Positions 41,728-50,433 of a DNA stretch of 64,000 bases are shown piece by piece (within the stretch, counting starts at the first letter, position 1; the number at the start of each line of letters is the position of its first letter). This stretch comes from Liquorilactobacillus hordei DSM 19519 (GTDB lineage Bacteria > Bacillota > Bacilli > Lactobacillales > Lactobacillaceae): contig NZ_CP049303.1 of assembly GCF_019443985.1 (NCBI RefSeq), positions 62,001-126,000 on the forward strand, read 5' to 3'. The notes beneath the pieces are model-generated. The model saw nothing but the letters and a program-made list of their open reading frames with translations. It was not told where the DNA came from and ran no database searches. The translations under genes and the position numbers were made by a program.

Positions 41728-42888
41728 ATGGATAAAAAAACAAAAATTGAAATTCTAAAAAACATTTTGGCAATTGAATCCGTTAATGACAATGAAACAG
41801 CGGTTGCTGACTATATTGCTTCCTTATTTACTAACTACCAAAATGTAAGTATCGAAAAAGTTGCTTATGCTTCTAACCGTGATAATTTAGTGATTACTAT
41901 CGGTAATTCGGGACCCATCTTGGGATATTCTGGTCACATGGATGTTGTTGCTCCTGGCAATCTAGCTGACTGGTCAACTCCACCTTTTGAGCCAACTATC
42001 ATAGATAGTCGAATTTTCGGTCGTGGTGCAACTGACATGAAAGGTGGTTTGTCAGCCTTAGTAGTTGCACTGCTCGAACTGCTCGAAAAAAAGGCTGAGC
42101 TTCCGGGGCAAATTCGGTTACTAGCAACTGTTGGCGAAGAAACGGGTGAATACGGGGCTGCTCAGTTGACAAAATTAGGTTACGCAGATAATCTAGCTGG
42201 CTTATTAATTGCAGAACCAACAGACAATATGCAGCGGATTGTTTATACAGCCCGTGGGGTAATTGACTATAAGGTCACCTCTAAAGGGAAATCTGCACAC
42301 AGTGCCCGTCCGCAATACGGCATCAATGCGATTGATAATTTAATTGAATTCTACAAGCTTGCAAAGATTCGTCTAGCAACCTTCACTGCAACCGATGAAG
42401 TTCTTGGCGGCGTTACACATAATATTACGGTTATTAATGGCGGTGAACAAGTCAATAATATTCCTTCATATGCAGAACTTTTAGGCAATATTCGAACAAT
42501 TCCACAATATCCAAATAAATTATTTTATGCTGAACTCGAAAAAATTATTACTGAATTAAATAAAAAGACAGGCTTCAACCTAGCCATCACTTACAGTTTC
42601 CCCGAAGAAGCTATTCCTGGAAGTCCAGACTCTCCAGTAATTCAAATTGCTAAAGAGGTTCATTCAAAATATTGGGAACAACCAGCTGCTATTACCGGTA
42701 GTCTGGGTGCTAATGATGGCGCTGAATTCTTACAGGCGAAAGGTTCATTCAACAGTATCGTAATTGGACCAGGGTCTAATACCTCACATCAAAGTAATGA
42801 ATATATGGATATAGATTCCTACTTAAAAGCGATTGATTTTTATCAAGATTTCGCATTGACTTTCTTAAGTAAACAATCAGCAAAATAG
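41728..42888 (+). CDS. dapE: M20 metallopeptidase, ArgE/DapE family (probable succinyl-diaminopimelate desuccinylase)
   Basis: Di-zinc deacylase/peptidase of 386 residues. Metal and catalytic residues: SGHMDVVAPG (His and Asp), GRGATDMKGG (bridging Asp), GEETGEYG (Glu-Glu), AEPTDN and a final His in TSHQSNEY. The dimerisation domain lies at about 180-290 (HSARPQYGINAIDNL). Length and motifs fit the Gram-positive DapE/ArgE group; the substrate could be succinyl-diaminopimelate (lysine/cell-wall route) or another N-acyl amino acid. Start ATG 41728 is preferred, 7 bases after GGTG. Ends 20 bases before a hairpin that includes the next gene's ribosome-binding site. Confidence 0.82.
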   Translation: MDKKTKIEILKNILAIESVNDNETAVADYIASLFTNYQNVSIEKVAYASNRDNLVITIGNSGPILGYSGHMDVVAPGNLADWSTPPFEPTIIDSRIFGRGATDMKGGLSALVVALLELLEKKAELPGQIRLLATVGEETGEYGAAQLTKLGYADNLAGLLIAEPTDNMQRIVYTARGVIDYKVTSKGKSAHSARPQYGINAIDNLIEFYKLAKIRLATFTATDEVLGGVTHNITVINGGEQVNNIPSYAELLGNIRTIPQYPNKLFYAELEKIITELNKKTGFNLAITYSFPEEAIPGSPDSPVIQIAKEVHSKYWEQPAAITGSLGANDGAEFLQAKGSFNSIVIGPGSNTSHQSNEYMDIDSYLKAIDFYQDFALTFLSKQSAK

Positions 42889-42907
42889 CTAGGCATTTAT
42901 TTTGTTT

Positions 42908-42970
42908 AAGACCTCTTGCTGCGATATGGTTATATTAACTAGTAACTATTCGTTTAAGCAAGGAGGTCTT
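42908..42970 (+). promoter_or_regulatory. Hairpin enclosing the ribosome-binding site of the oxidoreductase gene
   Basis: AAGACCTCTTGCT (42908-42920) pairs with AGCAAGGAGGTCTT (42957-42970) with one bulged G, giving a 13-bp stem around a 36-base loop. The right arm holds the whole AGGAGG site of the gene starting at 42974 and runs into TTTTT. It can act as terminator for dapE and as translational lock for the next gene. Confidence 0.7.
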
Positions 42971-42973
42971 TTT

Positions 42974-44311
42974 ATGTCTACAAATTCTTATGACTATGAT
43001 GTTTTATATCTCGGGAGTGGTCATGGTACATTTGATGGTGCAATTCCACTAGCTGCACAAGGGATTAATGTTGCAGTTGTTGAAAGCGGTCTGGTAGGTG
43101 GCACTTGCCCTAACAGGGGGTGTAATGCAAAAATTACACTTGAAGCCCCTGTTGCTCTTGCAAATCAGGTAAGTGAAATGCATGGACTGGTTAACCCATT
43201 ATTAGATTTGAATTGGCAAAACACAGTTGCGCACAAGCACGAGGTAATTGACGCTTTACCTGAATTTATCACTAATTTGATGCAAGACAATGGCATTACC
43301 TTGATTAAAGGACGCGGACATTTCGTTGATTCCCATACTATTATCGTAAATGGCAAGAAAATCTCAGCTGAGAAATTCGTTATTGCAACAGGGATGCACC
43401 CTCACCAGTTAGATTTACCTGGACGCCAAATTGTGAACGACAGCAGTGCTTTTATGAATTTAAAGAAACTGCCTAAACGAATCACTATTATCGGTGCAGG
43501 CTATATTGGAATGGAATTTGCAACTATTGCATCCGGGTTTGGATCCCAAGTCACGGTAATGATGCGCGGCGATAAGGCATTAAGGAAATTTCATCAACCT
43601 TTTGTAGAAAAAGTAATTAATAAGTTAAGCCTAGCGGGTGTAACTGTTATCAAAAATGCAACTATTGAATCATTTTCAGATGATTTTGGAAGTAAAACTG
43701 TGCATTACAATAAAGACCAAAAAGTTGAAGCTGATTGGATTTTGGATGCAACTGGTCGTACACCCAACACAACAAGTCTTGGTCTAGAAGCAATTGGCGT
43801 AGACTACGATGCAGATGGAATTATTGTAAATGATTACTTGCAAACATCTGTTTCTCATATCTATGCAAGTGGTGACGTAATAAAGAAAACTCAACCTAAA
43901 CTTACACCAACTGCTATCTTTGAATCACTTTATCTCATGAAAACTTTTACTGGTGAAACAGATCAACCCATTGTCTATCCAGCAATTCCTTCAACTGTTT
44001 TTACCACACCTCGAATTGCAAAAGTTGGTATTACACCTGAAGAAGCAAAACAGAAAGCTGATTTAACTATTTCAACAAATAATGTTTTAGATAATTGGTA
44101 TCGTAATGTTGAAAAAGAAACTTTTGGAGAAAATAAATTGATCTACACTCAATCACATCAACTCGTGGGTGCAACAGAAATAAGTAATCATGCCGAAGAT
44201 GTTATTAATGCCTTGTTGCCGGCAATTGAGCTTAAGTTAACACCTGAGCAAATTGAAAGAATTATCCCTATTTTTCCAACAATTGGATCAGCTGCCTGGG
44301 AAAATCTGTAA
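42974..44311 (+). CDS. FAD/NAD(P)-dependent disulfide-reductase-like oxidoreductase
   Basis: 445 residues with the class I pyridine nucleotide-disulfide reductase fold: FAD motif VLYLGSGHGTFDGA, redox pair in GGTCPNRGCNAK (C-x4-C), second nucleotide-binding motif ITIIGAGYIGMEFA, and the FAD-contact YASGDVIKK. In glutathione reductase or dihydrolipoamide dehydrogenase the C-terminus carries an active-site HPTxxE; here it reads FPTIGSA, so the catalytic His and Glu are missing and the true substrate is probably not a standard disulfide. Start ATG 42974 with AGGAGG upstream; an earlier in-frame start at 42902 lies in the hairpin and is unlikely. Confidence 0.82.
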   Translation: MSTNSYDYDVLYLGSGHGTFDGAIPLAAQGINVAVVESGLVGGTCPNRGCNAKITLEAPVALANQVSEMHGLVNPLLDLNWQNTVAHKHEVIDALPEFITNLMQDNGITLIKGRGHFVDSHTIIVNGKKISAEKFVIATGMHPHQLDLPGRQIVNDSSAFMNLKKLPKRITIIGAGYIGMEFATIASGFGSQVTVMMRGDKALRKFHQPFVEKVINKLSLAGVTVIKNATIESFSDDFGSKTVHYNKDQKVEADWILDATGRTPNTTSLGLEAIGVDYDADGIIVNDYLQTSVSHIYASGDVIKKTQPKLTPTAIFESLYLMKTFTGETDQPIVYPAIPSTVFTTPRIAKVGITPEEAKQKADLTISTNNVLDNWYRNVEKETFGENKLIYTQSHQLVGATEISNHAEDVINALLPAIELKLTPEQIERIIPIFPTIGSAAWENL

Positions 44312-44361
44312 TATATCTGCTAAGTTTTGCTGATTCGTAAAACTAGAATATACAAAGAAAT

Positions 44362-44480
44362 AAGGGAGTATAAATTTGAATACTAATTCGAAATTATACG
44401 TAGAATTAGTACTTATAAAACACTTTTATACGCAACAAATAGAGAGGTTGAGCCAAACTTTTGGCCCAACCTCTTATTTT
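44362..44480 (+). repeat. Structured intergenic repeat, copy E (short form)
   Basis: AAGGGAGTATAAATTTGAAT, ACTAATTCGAAATTATACGT, AGAATTAGTACTTATAAAAC, ACTTTTATACGCAACAAATA and a final hairpin GAGAGGTTGAGCCAAAC/TTTTGGCCCAACCTCT. The first block (AAGTCGGGA) is lost. Sense orientation behind the oxidoreductase gene and able to terminate it. Confidence 0.8.
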
Positions 44481-44574
44481 ATTATCTAGAAAAAAATTGA
44501 TCCTCAAATTATATCTTTACTGACTTCTAAATTAAAGGTATAATAATGAAATAAATCATATAGGAGGAGTGTAT

Positions 44575-44934
44575 ATGGACAACAGCCAAAAACTAACATT
44601 CGATTGGAAATATGCACTCCATGCCAATTTAATCCTTGCATTTTTTGTTTTTGTACTGAACTTTTCAACAAATAATACAGCACTCTTATTATCATTGATT
44701 CCGATAGTTTTCCTACTCTTCCTACGTCACTTATTCGAGAAAAAACATGATACCTATAGATTAAATAATCGGATTTTCTATAAGCCTATCTCCATTACTT
44801 GCCTCTTTTTCTTCATCATTGGTGAATTAATACTCGCCTTTAACTATCAGACTTCCCAGAATTTGGTGTTGTTATTTTCGTATGCCTTTTCCTGCGCTTT
44901 TATTAGGGATGGATTCTCCAAGAAAAAGTTGTAA
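44575..44934 (+). CDS. Hypothetical membrane protein, 119 residues
   Basis: Not recognised as a named family. Four hydrophobic stretches at about residues 14-32, 35-52, 72-90 and 93-110, with charged turns (HLFEKKHDTYRLNNR) and a basic C-terminus (GFSKKKL). ATG 44575 has AGGAGG 7 bases upstream. Single gene between repeat copy E and the convergent pyruvyl transferase gene. Confidence 0.65.
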   Translation: MDNSQKLTFDWKYALHANLILAFFVFVLNFSTNNTALLLSLIPIVFLLFLRHLFEKKHDTYRLNNRIFYKPISITCLFFFIIGELILAFNYQTSQNLVLLFSYAFSCAFIRDGFSKKKL

Positions 44935-44941
44935 AACATTA

Positions 44942-45967
44942 CTAAAAACCATATTTATTTGAATTTAATTGAATTATATGTCGTAACTGATTAAAGTCAT
45001 CTTTAATATCATACTTATGCGTTTCAACTCTCTTTAGCTTGTTGATTTGACTTTGAATCCGCTCAAAATCATCCTCATCAGTGTAGCTCACCCAATTAAT
45101 GTGCTCCAGCCAATCAAAATAGGCATGTTTTCCTTTACCATAACTATTTCCAAATAACAGGCAAGGGGTTCCAGTCAACACAGAAAATACCATTGCATGC
45201 CATCTATCAGTCACAATAATCTCTTGCTTTGCAAAAAGCTCTAACTCATCTTTAAATAATTTTTCTCGATTAACTGGAGTAATTCGTTCAACCGTATCAA
45301 GAACTGTATCTGTTTCAGCAACACTTTTATTCTTGCTTAGCAACTTCTTTATCGCATCAACAGTCTCTTGCTTAACTACTTTCTCACTATCATGACGCAA
45401 TACAATTAATGTGCTTTCTTTTTTTACATTGTGCTCTACAGGTTTCATGTACAGAACCATATCTGGTGTAAATAAGACTTTATTTTCAAAAGTTGTCTGC
45501 ATCCGATGATAACTCTGCGCATCTCTAGCAACTAAAAAAAGATGTGAATTTTTTGCGTATGCTTCTTGGCTTAACTTTTCCTCTGCCTTACCGTGTTCAT
45601 TATCTTCAAAATGTATTGATTGTGGAAATGAAATTGTTAAATTATCAACAAATGTAGAAAACACTTTGCGTCGAGCTTCTTCATGATCAGTGTACAAACT
45701 GCCCATATTGCCTCCACCAACAAACGAAACAATATCTCCTGATTTAATAACTCTTTTAACAATCTCAATTGCCTCATCATTATCATCTTCCAGAATCTCA
45801 ATAAATTGATATTCTGGAAACTCATGTTCAATATATTTTTTTTGTGCTAAAGATACTGCTTGATCCCCCAAGTTAGTATATGTAGGCACACCAAACGAAT
45901 AAAACTTGGGTAGATTATTGACAGGCAAATCATGAACTGCTTTATATTTAATATAGAATTCAACCAT
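44942..45967 (-). CDS. Polysaccharide pyruvyl transferase family protein
   Basis: Adds ketal pyruvate to sugars of exopolysaccharide or cell-wall polymer. About 341 residues with family features: FGVPTYTNLGDQAVSLAQKKYI at the start (N-x-G-D-q-A), GGGNMGSLYTDHEEARRKV, ISFPQSIHFE, ARDAQSYHRM, TPDMVLYMKP and VTDRWHAMVFSVLTGTPCLLFGNSYGKG (in parts). ATG 45967, 5 bases after TAGGAG, is preferred; an open frame to 46021 overlaps the upstream gene. Co-transcribed with the sugar porter 34 bases upstream. Confidence 0.85.
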   Translation of the reverse strand: MVEFYIKYKAVHDLPVNNLPKFYSFGVPTYTNLGDQAVSLAQKKYIEHEFPEYQFIEILEDDNDEAIEIVKRVIKSGDIVSFVGGGNMGSLYTDHEEARRKVFSTFVDNLTISFPQSIHFEDNEHGKAEEKLSQEAYAKNSHLFLVARDAQSYHRMQTTFENKVLFTPDMVLYMKPVEHNVKKESTLIVLRHDSEKVVKQETVDAIKKLLSKNKSVAETDTVLDTVERITPVNREKLFKDELELFAKQEIIVTDRWHAMVFSVLTGTPCLLFGNSYGKGKHAYFDWLEHINWVSYTDEDDFERIQSQINKLKRVETHKYDIKDDFNQLRHIIQLNSNKYGF

Positions 45968-46001
45968 ATTATCTCCTACTTTCTTTGTTATCGTAACTAT
46001 C

Positions 46002-47369
46002 TTATTTTTTTCCATCTTCATATGCTTCTCGTAACTTGTTATGCTTTAATACAAACGTTGAAAAGATGATGCTTACACCGTTTGAAACTGCAAATACAAA
46101 GAAAACGACCGCAATACCTACTACAGATATGAGAATTGGAAAAATTAAACTAATCACAAAATTAGACAGCCAGACAGTTGCCGTTGAAACAGACATCAAG
46201 CGAGCCTTAATCTTATTTGGAAAGATTTCAGTTAAAATTAGCCACGTAACCGGACTAACTATTCCCTGATGACATGCAAGAAATAGTGCCAAGAACACCA
46301 GTACTAAAGCATTAGTAATCAACTGTGAAAACAAGGCTATTTTCATTGTCATTCCAAGCAAAAATAAGAATAAAACATTGCCTATCAAACCGATTGCAAG
46401 CATCTTACTATGATTGTATTGATCGATCATTCGCGTTCCTACAATACTTGAGATAAGTGAAACAAAACCTATTAAAATATTTGCATACAAGGAGCCCCCC
46501 TGACCCATTCCAACTTTTTCCATCAATATTGTTCCATAGTACATTACTGCATTAACACCTGATATTTGTTGAATCAATGCAATTAGCATTCCACAAATTA
46601 ATAAGTACCGTAGACTTTTATTCTTGAGAATAGTTTTCCAAGAAACTCTACTTTCATCATCTTCCCCAACATCCTCTTTTAACTTAGTATAGGCTAACTT
46701 ATTAAATCCTAGTTTCTTAAAAATTCCTTTAGCCTTCTTGTATTGTTTCTCAGCTAATACCCAGATTGGGCTATTAGCAATTTTGAATGACCCAATCCAG
46801 AGAACTATTGCAGGGATACTTGCTGAAAAAATCATTACCCGCCAAATTGGAGCCCAATTGCCCCAAACATTACCCAAAACTGCATTAACAATAAAAGCTA
46901 CCAGCTGTCCTAAAACAATTGCAACCGCGTTTTTATTAACATTAACCGTTCTAACAGCTTTAGGAGAAATCTCTGCCAGATACATTGGAGAAATACCTGA
47001 TGCTGCACCAACAGCGATACCTAGAACAAATCTAAAGAATGCCATTAGCCAAAAATTCGGTGCAATCGCACATAAAATCGTGGAGATTGTAAATATAATA
47101 GCAATAAGCCTTAATGTACGCCGTCTACCAATATGATCTGCCACCTGCCCACAACCTAATGCCCCAATACAAGCTCCCAAAATTAATGAACTCGAAACAA
47201 TCCCTTGTAAGGTTGGACTTAAATTAAGTTCAGTAGTTTTACTCATAAATGCTAAAGCGCCATTAATAACTCCAGTATCATATCCAAACAAGAAACCGCC
47301 TAGCGAGATAACATAGACACAATATTTTAAAAAACTCGTCTGACTTTTATCCTGACTCCTACTATCCAT
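46002..47369 (-). CDS. Sugar porter (SP) family MFS transporter
   Basis: Twelve-helix sugar:H+ symporter of 455 residues. Signatures: GGFLFGYDTGVINGAL in helix 1, GQVADHIGRRRTLRL, RFVLGIAVGAASGISPMYLAEISP (PESPR-type region in the variant NSPIWVLAEKQYKKA), QQISGVNAVMYYGT and VTWLILTEIFPNKIKARLMS. Substrate likely a pentose, hexose or polyol. ATG 47369 with GAGAGG 9 bases upstream is preferred over 47411. First gene of an operon with the pyruvyl transferase; the functional link is unclear. Confidence 0.87.
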   Translation of the reverse strand: MDSRSQDKSQTSFLKYCVYVISLGGFLFGYDTGVINGALAFMSKTTELNLSPTLQGIVSSSLILGACIGALGCGQVADHIGRRRTLRLIAIIFTISTILCAIAPNFWLMAFFRFVLGIAVGAASGISPMYLAEISPKAVRTVNVNKNAVAIVLGQLVAFIVNAVLGNVWGNWAPIWRVMIFSASIPAIVLWIGSFKIANSPIWVLAEKQYKKAKGIFKKLGFNKLAYTKLKEDVGEDDESRVSWKTILKNKSLRYLLICGMLIALIQQISGVNAVMYYGTILMEKVGMGQGGSLYANILIGFVSLISSIVGTRMIDQYNHSKMLAIGLIGNVLFLFLLGMTMKIALFSQLITNALVLVFLALFLACHQGIVSPVTWLILTEIFPNKIKARLMSVSTATVWLSNFVISLIFPILISVVGIAVVFFVFAVSNGVSIIFSTFVLKHNKLREAYEDGKK

Positions 47370-47493
47370 CAATAATCGCCTCTCTACTCTCTCTAAATTT
47401 AACCTATACAATATATGATGAAGCCTACAACTTTAATTCTAGGACAAATAATTTTCTTTGTACATAATTATGGAATCTATTAAATTTATATAA

Positions 47494-47530
47494 AAAATAA
47501 GTCTAATATTTTTCACATTAGACTTATTTT
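47494..47530. terminator. Rho-independent terminator
   Basis: AAAATAAGTCTAA (47494-47506) pairs perfectly with TTAGACTTATTTT (47518-47530) around 11 bases. Located downstream of the catechol dioxygenase-like gene (minus strand), with T-runs both ways. Confidence 0.88.
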
Positions 47531-47567
47531 CATTCATCTTTATTAACCTCTTATGAACACTTTAAAA

Positions 47568-48446
47568 TTACACTTTCTCTACCTTAATCTGGATCTTTAT
47601 TTTATTTGGATCCATCAACCATAGATTGCCTGCCGCATCTTTGTCAAAAACATATCCGATTACACGCAAGTGTTCTTCAATTCGTGCAATCTCTGTTTCA
47701 TCAGGTACAAAGAACGTATAGTAATCAAGTCCAAGATCATTTTCTTCCATCCCAGGAATATTACGTCCATTCCAAATATTTGAGCCGATATGATGATGGT
47801 ATCCACCTGTTGCGAAGAATTTAGCTTGTCGTCCAAAATCCATTTTCAACGATAAGCCCAAAACATCAGTATAAAAATCCTGCGTTTTATCCAAATCAGC
47901 AACTGTTAAATGAACATGCCCTACAATTGTTCCGCTCGGAAAACCTTGCCACTTCTGATCAGCTGCACCGATTACCCCTTCAGCATCCATCTCAATTGTA
48001 ATTCCACGAATTTCCCCGTCTGCTCGAATATCCCAGACATCGCGTGGTTTATCATGATAAACTTCAATTCCATTACCTTCAGGATCTGTTAAGTAAAGAG
48101 CTTCACTGTATCCGTGATCACTAGCCCCAATAATTGGTGCTTTATTAGTTATATATTTGATAAGTGCATTCCCTAAGTCCTTGCGCGTTGGTAAATGAAA
48201 TGCTACATGATATAATCCTGTTTTGCGCGTCAATGGTAACGGATTATCAATCTCTTTAAGTATCAACAAAGGTGTCTTATCATCATTTGCCCCTAGAATA
48301 CTTTTTTGCTGATCTTTTGATAATACATTCAAGCCAATAATACTTGTATAAAATTCCGTTTGTTTTTCAAGATTTGCAACTTTCAGCGCAATTGTTCCTG
48401 TATGTGTTTTCTCTGATAACTGAAATTTTGGAATAATAGCTGTCAT
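47568..48446 (-). CDS. catE: VOC-family dioxygenase (catechol-2,3-dioxygenase-like, CatE)
   Basis: Two tandem vicinal-oxygen-chelate modules in 292 residues (about 14-120 and 170-280). Metal ligands are visible: His 16-17 region THTGTIALKV..., then His in GHVHLTVADLDKTQDFYTDVLG, His in YHHHIGSNIWNG, and Glu in the strand before the end; LYLTDPEGNGIEVYHD is the C-end of module 1. Resembles Bacillus CatE/YfiE, an extradiol dioxygenase for catechols or hydroquinones; in lactobacilli the natural substrate is unknown. AGGAGG lies before the ATG. Single gene. Confidence 0.82.
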   Translation of the reverse strand: MTAIIPKFQLSEKTHTGTIALKVANLEKQTEFYTSIIGLNVLSKDQQKSILGANDDKTPLLILKEIDNPLPLTRKTGLYHVAFHLPTRKDLGNALIKYITNKAPIIGASDHGYSEALYLTDPEGNGIEVYHDKPRDVWDIRADGEIRGITIEMDAEGVIGAADQKWQGFPSGTIVGHVHLTVADLDKTQDFYTDVLGLSLKMDFGRQAKFFATGGYHHHIGSNIWNGRNIPGMEENDLGLDYYTFFVPDETEIARIEEHLRVIGYVFDKDAAGNLWLMDPNKIKIQIKVEKV

Positions 48447-48587
48447 AATTACTTCCTCCTAAGTTTTACTCTAAATAATAAGATTCTTAAATTACTAAGT
48501 CATCTTCATTATACATACTTATTAAAAGTAAGCAATATTTTATTCTTTTATTTTTTCAGTCAAAAGTAAGTTTCTCCATTATAAATA

Positions 48588-49130
48588 TTAGTCAAATAAC
48601 GGTAATCTCTCTAAATATAAAATATCTTTACGTTCACTAGCTTCACCCTCAGCCAAAATAGCAGCTTGTAAGATTACTTGTCCACCTGCGTCTTCAACTA
48701 ACTTCTTTGCAGTAATCATTGAGCCGCCACTACTGATTACGTCATCCAAAAGTAAGATTTTCTTTCCTGCAATTATTTGTGCATCCTCACCGTCTAATAC
48801 CAGAACCTGATCTTGACTAGAAGTGATAGCATTAACTGATAAAACACGCGGATTTTTCATATAATCCTTAACTTTTTTTCTGAGTACGATATATCGCTTT
48901 TTTCCCATACAATAACTTAACTCCTGTGCTAATGGAACTCCCTTGCTTTCCATTGTTACTATATAATCAAAGGGCTCTGTAATCTGTTCACTTAGCTTTT
49001 GAGCAGCATAGTGCGTCAATTCTGCATCTCCTAACAATACAAAAGATGCAATAGTAAGAGTTGGATTTAATCTAATTAATGGTAATTTACGTGTGAGTTC
49101 TCCTAATTTTAATTCATAATATTCTGACAT
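48588..49130 (-). CDS. Purine-type phosphoribosyltransferase (adenine/xanthine PRTase-like)
   Basis: 180-residue type I PRTase. The PRPP-binding motif ILLLDDVISSGGSM near residue 125 and the base-binding hood region YIVTMESKGVPLAQEL (as in adenine PRTase) are clear; KKRYIVLRKKVKDYM is the typical flexible loop. Transfers a base to PRPP to form a nucleotide. It follows an NCS2 permease gene by 3 bases, a pairing that points to purine salvage (adenine, xanthine or guanine). Confidence 0.8.
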   Translation of the reverse strand: MSEYYELKLGELTRKLPLIRLNPTLTIASFVLLGDAELTHYAAQKLSEQITEPFDYIVTMESKGVPLAQELSYCMGKKRYIVLRKKVKDYMKNPRVLSVNAITSSQDQVLVLDGEDAQIIAGKKILLLDDVISSGGSMITAKKLVEDAGGQVILQAAILAEGEASERKDILYLERLPLFD

Positions 49131-49133
49131 CTG

Positions 49134-50213
49134 CTATATCCCCAATCCAATCAATGGCAACAAGAATTTTAAGAATGCTCCAGTTGTTATCCCGACAAAT
49201 GGATCAAAAATCGCGGTTACAACTAACGTTATTCCAGCTACAAGACTATTTGCACCACTCAATGCTGCCGCTGCATTTTCAGGGAAAATAACAACCGCAC
49301 CTAAAATAAATAAAAAACCTGCAATTGATGAACTTGGAACAAATTTTCCAATTTTAGGTAACCAACCAGCAAATAAGATAACTGCCATAATAAGCATCAT
49401 CATTATTCCTGCAATTACAGGTTCAGGTGCACTTGCTGTTGCAGAAATGATTGTCTCTACCGGCGCTCCTCCCAAAAGACTGGTCCCCATATCCGCAAGT
49501 GATTGTGTAATTGTTAATAAATTCAAGTCTACTGGGTTTGGTTTAATTCCGGTCATCTGACCAGTTATCAGGCCATACGAAAGATTCGCTCCGATATTAA
49601 GACAGGCTAGTCCAAGTGCTCCACGAACAATTCGTACATTAACGGTTGGTTTCAAAAATCTAAATCGACGTTCTGTCACACTAGTTGGTAATTCTTTACG
49701 ATAATGTTCTACAAAAACTGCAAATACACTAGAAACGACTACTGATAAGACAATTGTCCATACTAAGTCTTTTGAAATTATGTATGTAATAGCTGCAATC
49801 AGAATCGAGATCCATCCAGTCTTACTTTTACTTCCTTTATTCATATCGACAGCTATCTTAGCAAGCATTAACCCTACACCTGCCATCATCCCATCAATGA
49901 TATTGTTACCTAATACTGAAACAATCTTAGGTAGTAACCCTGTGAAACCAATAATAGCCATAATTATTGATCCACCAAAAATTATAGATGTTCGTTCGCG
50001 CAAGTCTTTCCCCAAATTTCCGGTCAGAGCTAATGATTCAGCTTGAAATGAGAGTGGTGCAACCGAACCAAAGACTCCATTAACTGCCGAAGCAAAAACA
50101 AATGAAAAAGTCGTTGGAAAAACAGCAAATCCTAATCCCATTGCCATAATTCCCTGTGGAATACCATTCAGTACTACTCCAATGGCAGCCATTAAATCTG
50201 ATAACAAGTGCAT
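49134..50213 (-). CDS. NCS2-family (xanthine/uracil permease-like) transporter
   Basis: Membrane protein of 359 residues with about 12 hydrophobic segments. MAAIGVVLNGIPQGIMAMGLGFAVFPT and APLSFQAESLALTGNL at the N-terminus and the helix-8-like GMMAGVGLMLAKIAVD and GGAPVETIISATASAPEPV fit nucleobase:cation symporter-2 proteins (shown in parts). ATG 50213 with GGAGGAAGC upstream is preferred over the open frame reaching 50306. Operon with the PRTase; together they would import and trap a purine base. A hairpin-like ATTATATCC...GGATAATAT lies in the leader (about 50230-50258) but no known riboswitch was recognised. Confidence 0.8.
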   Translation of the reverse strand: MHLLSDLMAAIGVVLNGIPQGIMAMGLGFAVFPTTFSFVFASAVNGVFGSVAPLSFQAESLALTGNLGKDLRERTSIIFGGSIIMAIIGFTGLLPKIVSVLGNNIIDGMMAGVGLMLAKIAVDMNKGSKSKTGWISILIAAITYIISKDLVWTIVLSVVVSSVFAVFVEHYRKELPTSVTERRFRFLKPTVNVRIVRGALGLACLNIGANLSYGLITGQMTGIKPNPVDLNLLTITQSLADMGTSLLGGAPVETIISATASAPEPVIAGIMMMLIMAVILFAGWLPKIGKFVPSSSIAGFLFILGAVVIFPENAAAALSGANSLVAGITLVVTAIFDPFVGITTGAFLKFLLPLIGLGI

Positions 50214-50433
50214 AAGCTTCCTCCAATAAACATATATTATCCACACATAGGCCGGATATAATTCGTATAACATGAAAATCTTATAATAAAAAACATCTTT
50301 TTTCAATATATTTTCAAAAAAACAAAAACTTTAAGACTAAAATCAGTAAAAATAAAATAAAGCTTTCTTTTAGTGAGTAAAAACTATATTATTATGTTTG
50401 TGTCATTATTTTTTTGGAGGGAGCGTTTCATCT

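Noticed and set aside
50237..50245. Perfect DnaA box TTATCCACA
   Set aside because: Single copy in the leader of the NCS2 gene; no cluster, no AT-rich unwinding element and no dnaA nearby, and one match is expected by chance in a window of this size.
50214..50300. Purine or xanthine riboswitch before the NCS2-PRTase operon
   Set aside because: A small ATTATATCC/GGATAATAT hairpin is present but no conserved aptamer bases of known classes.
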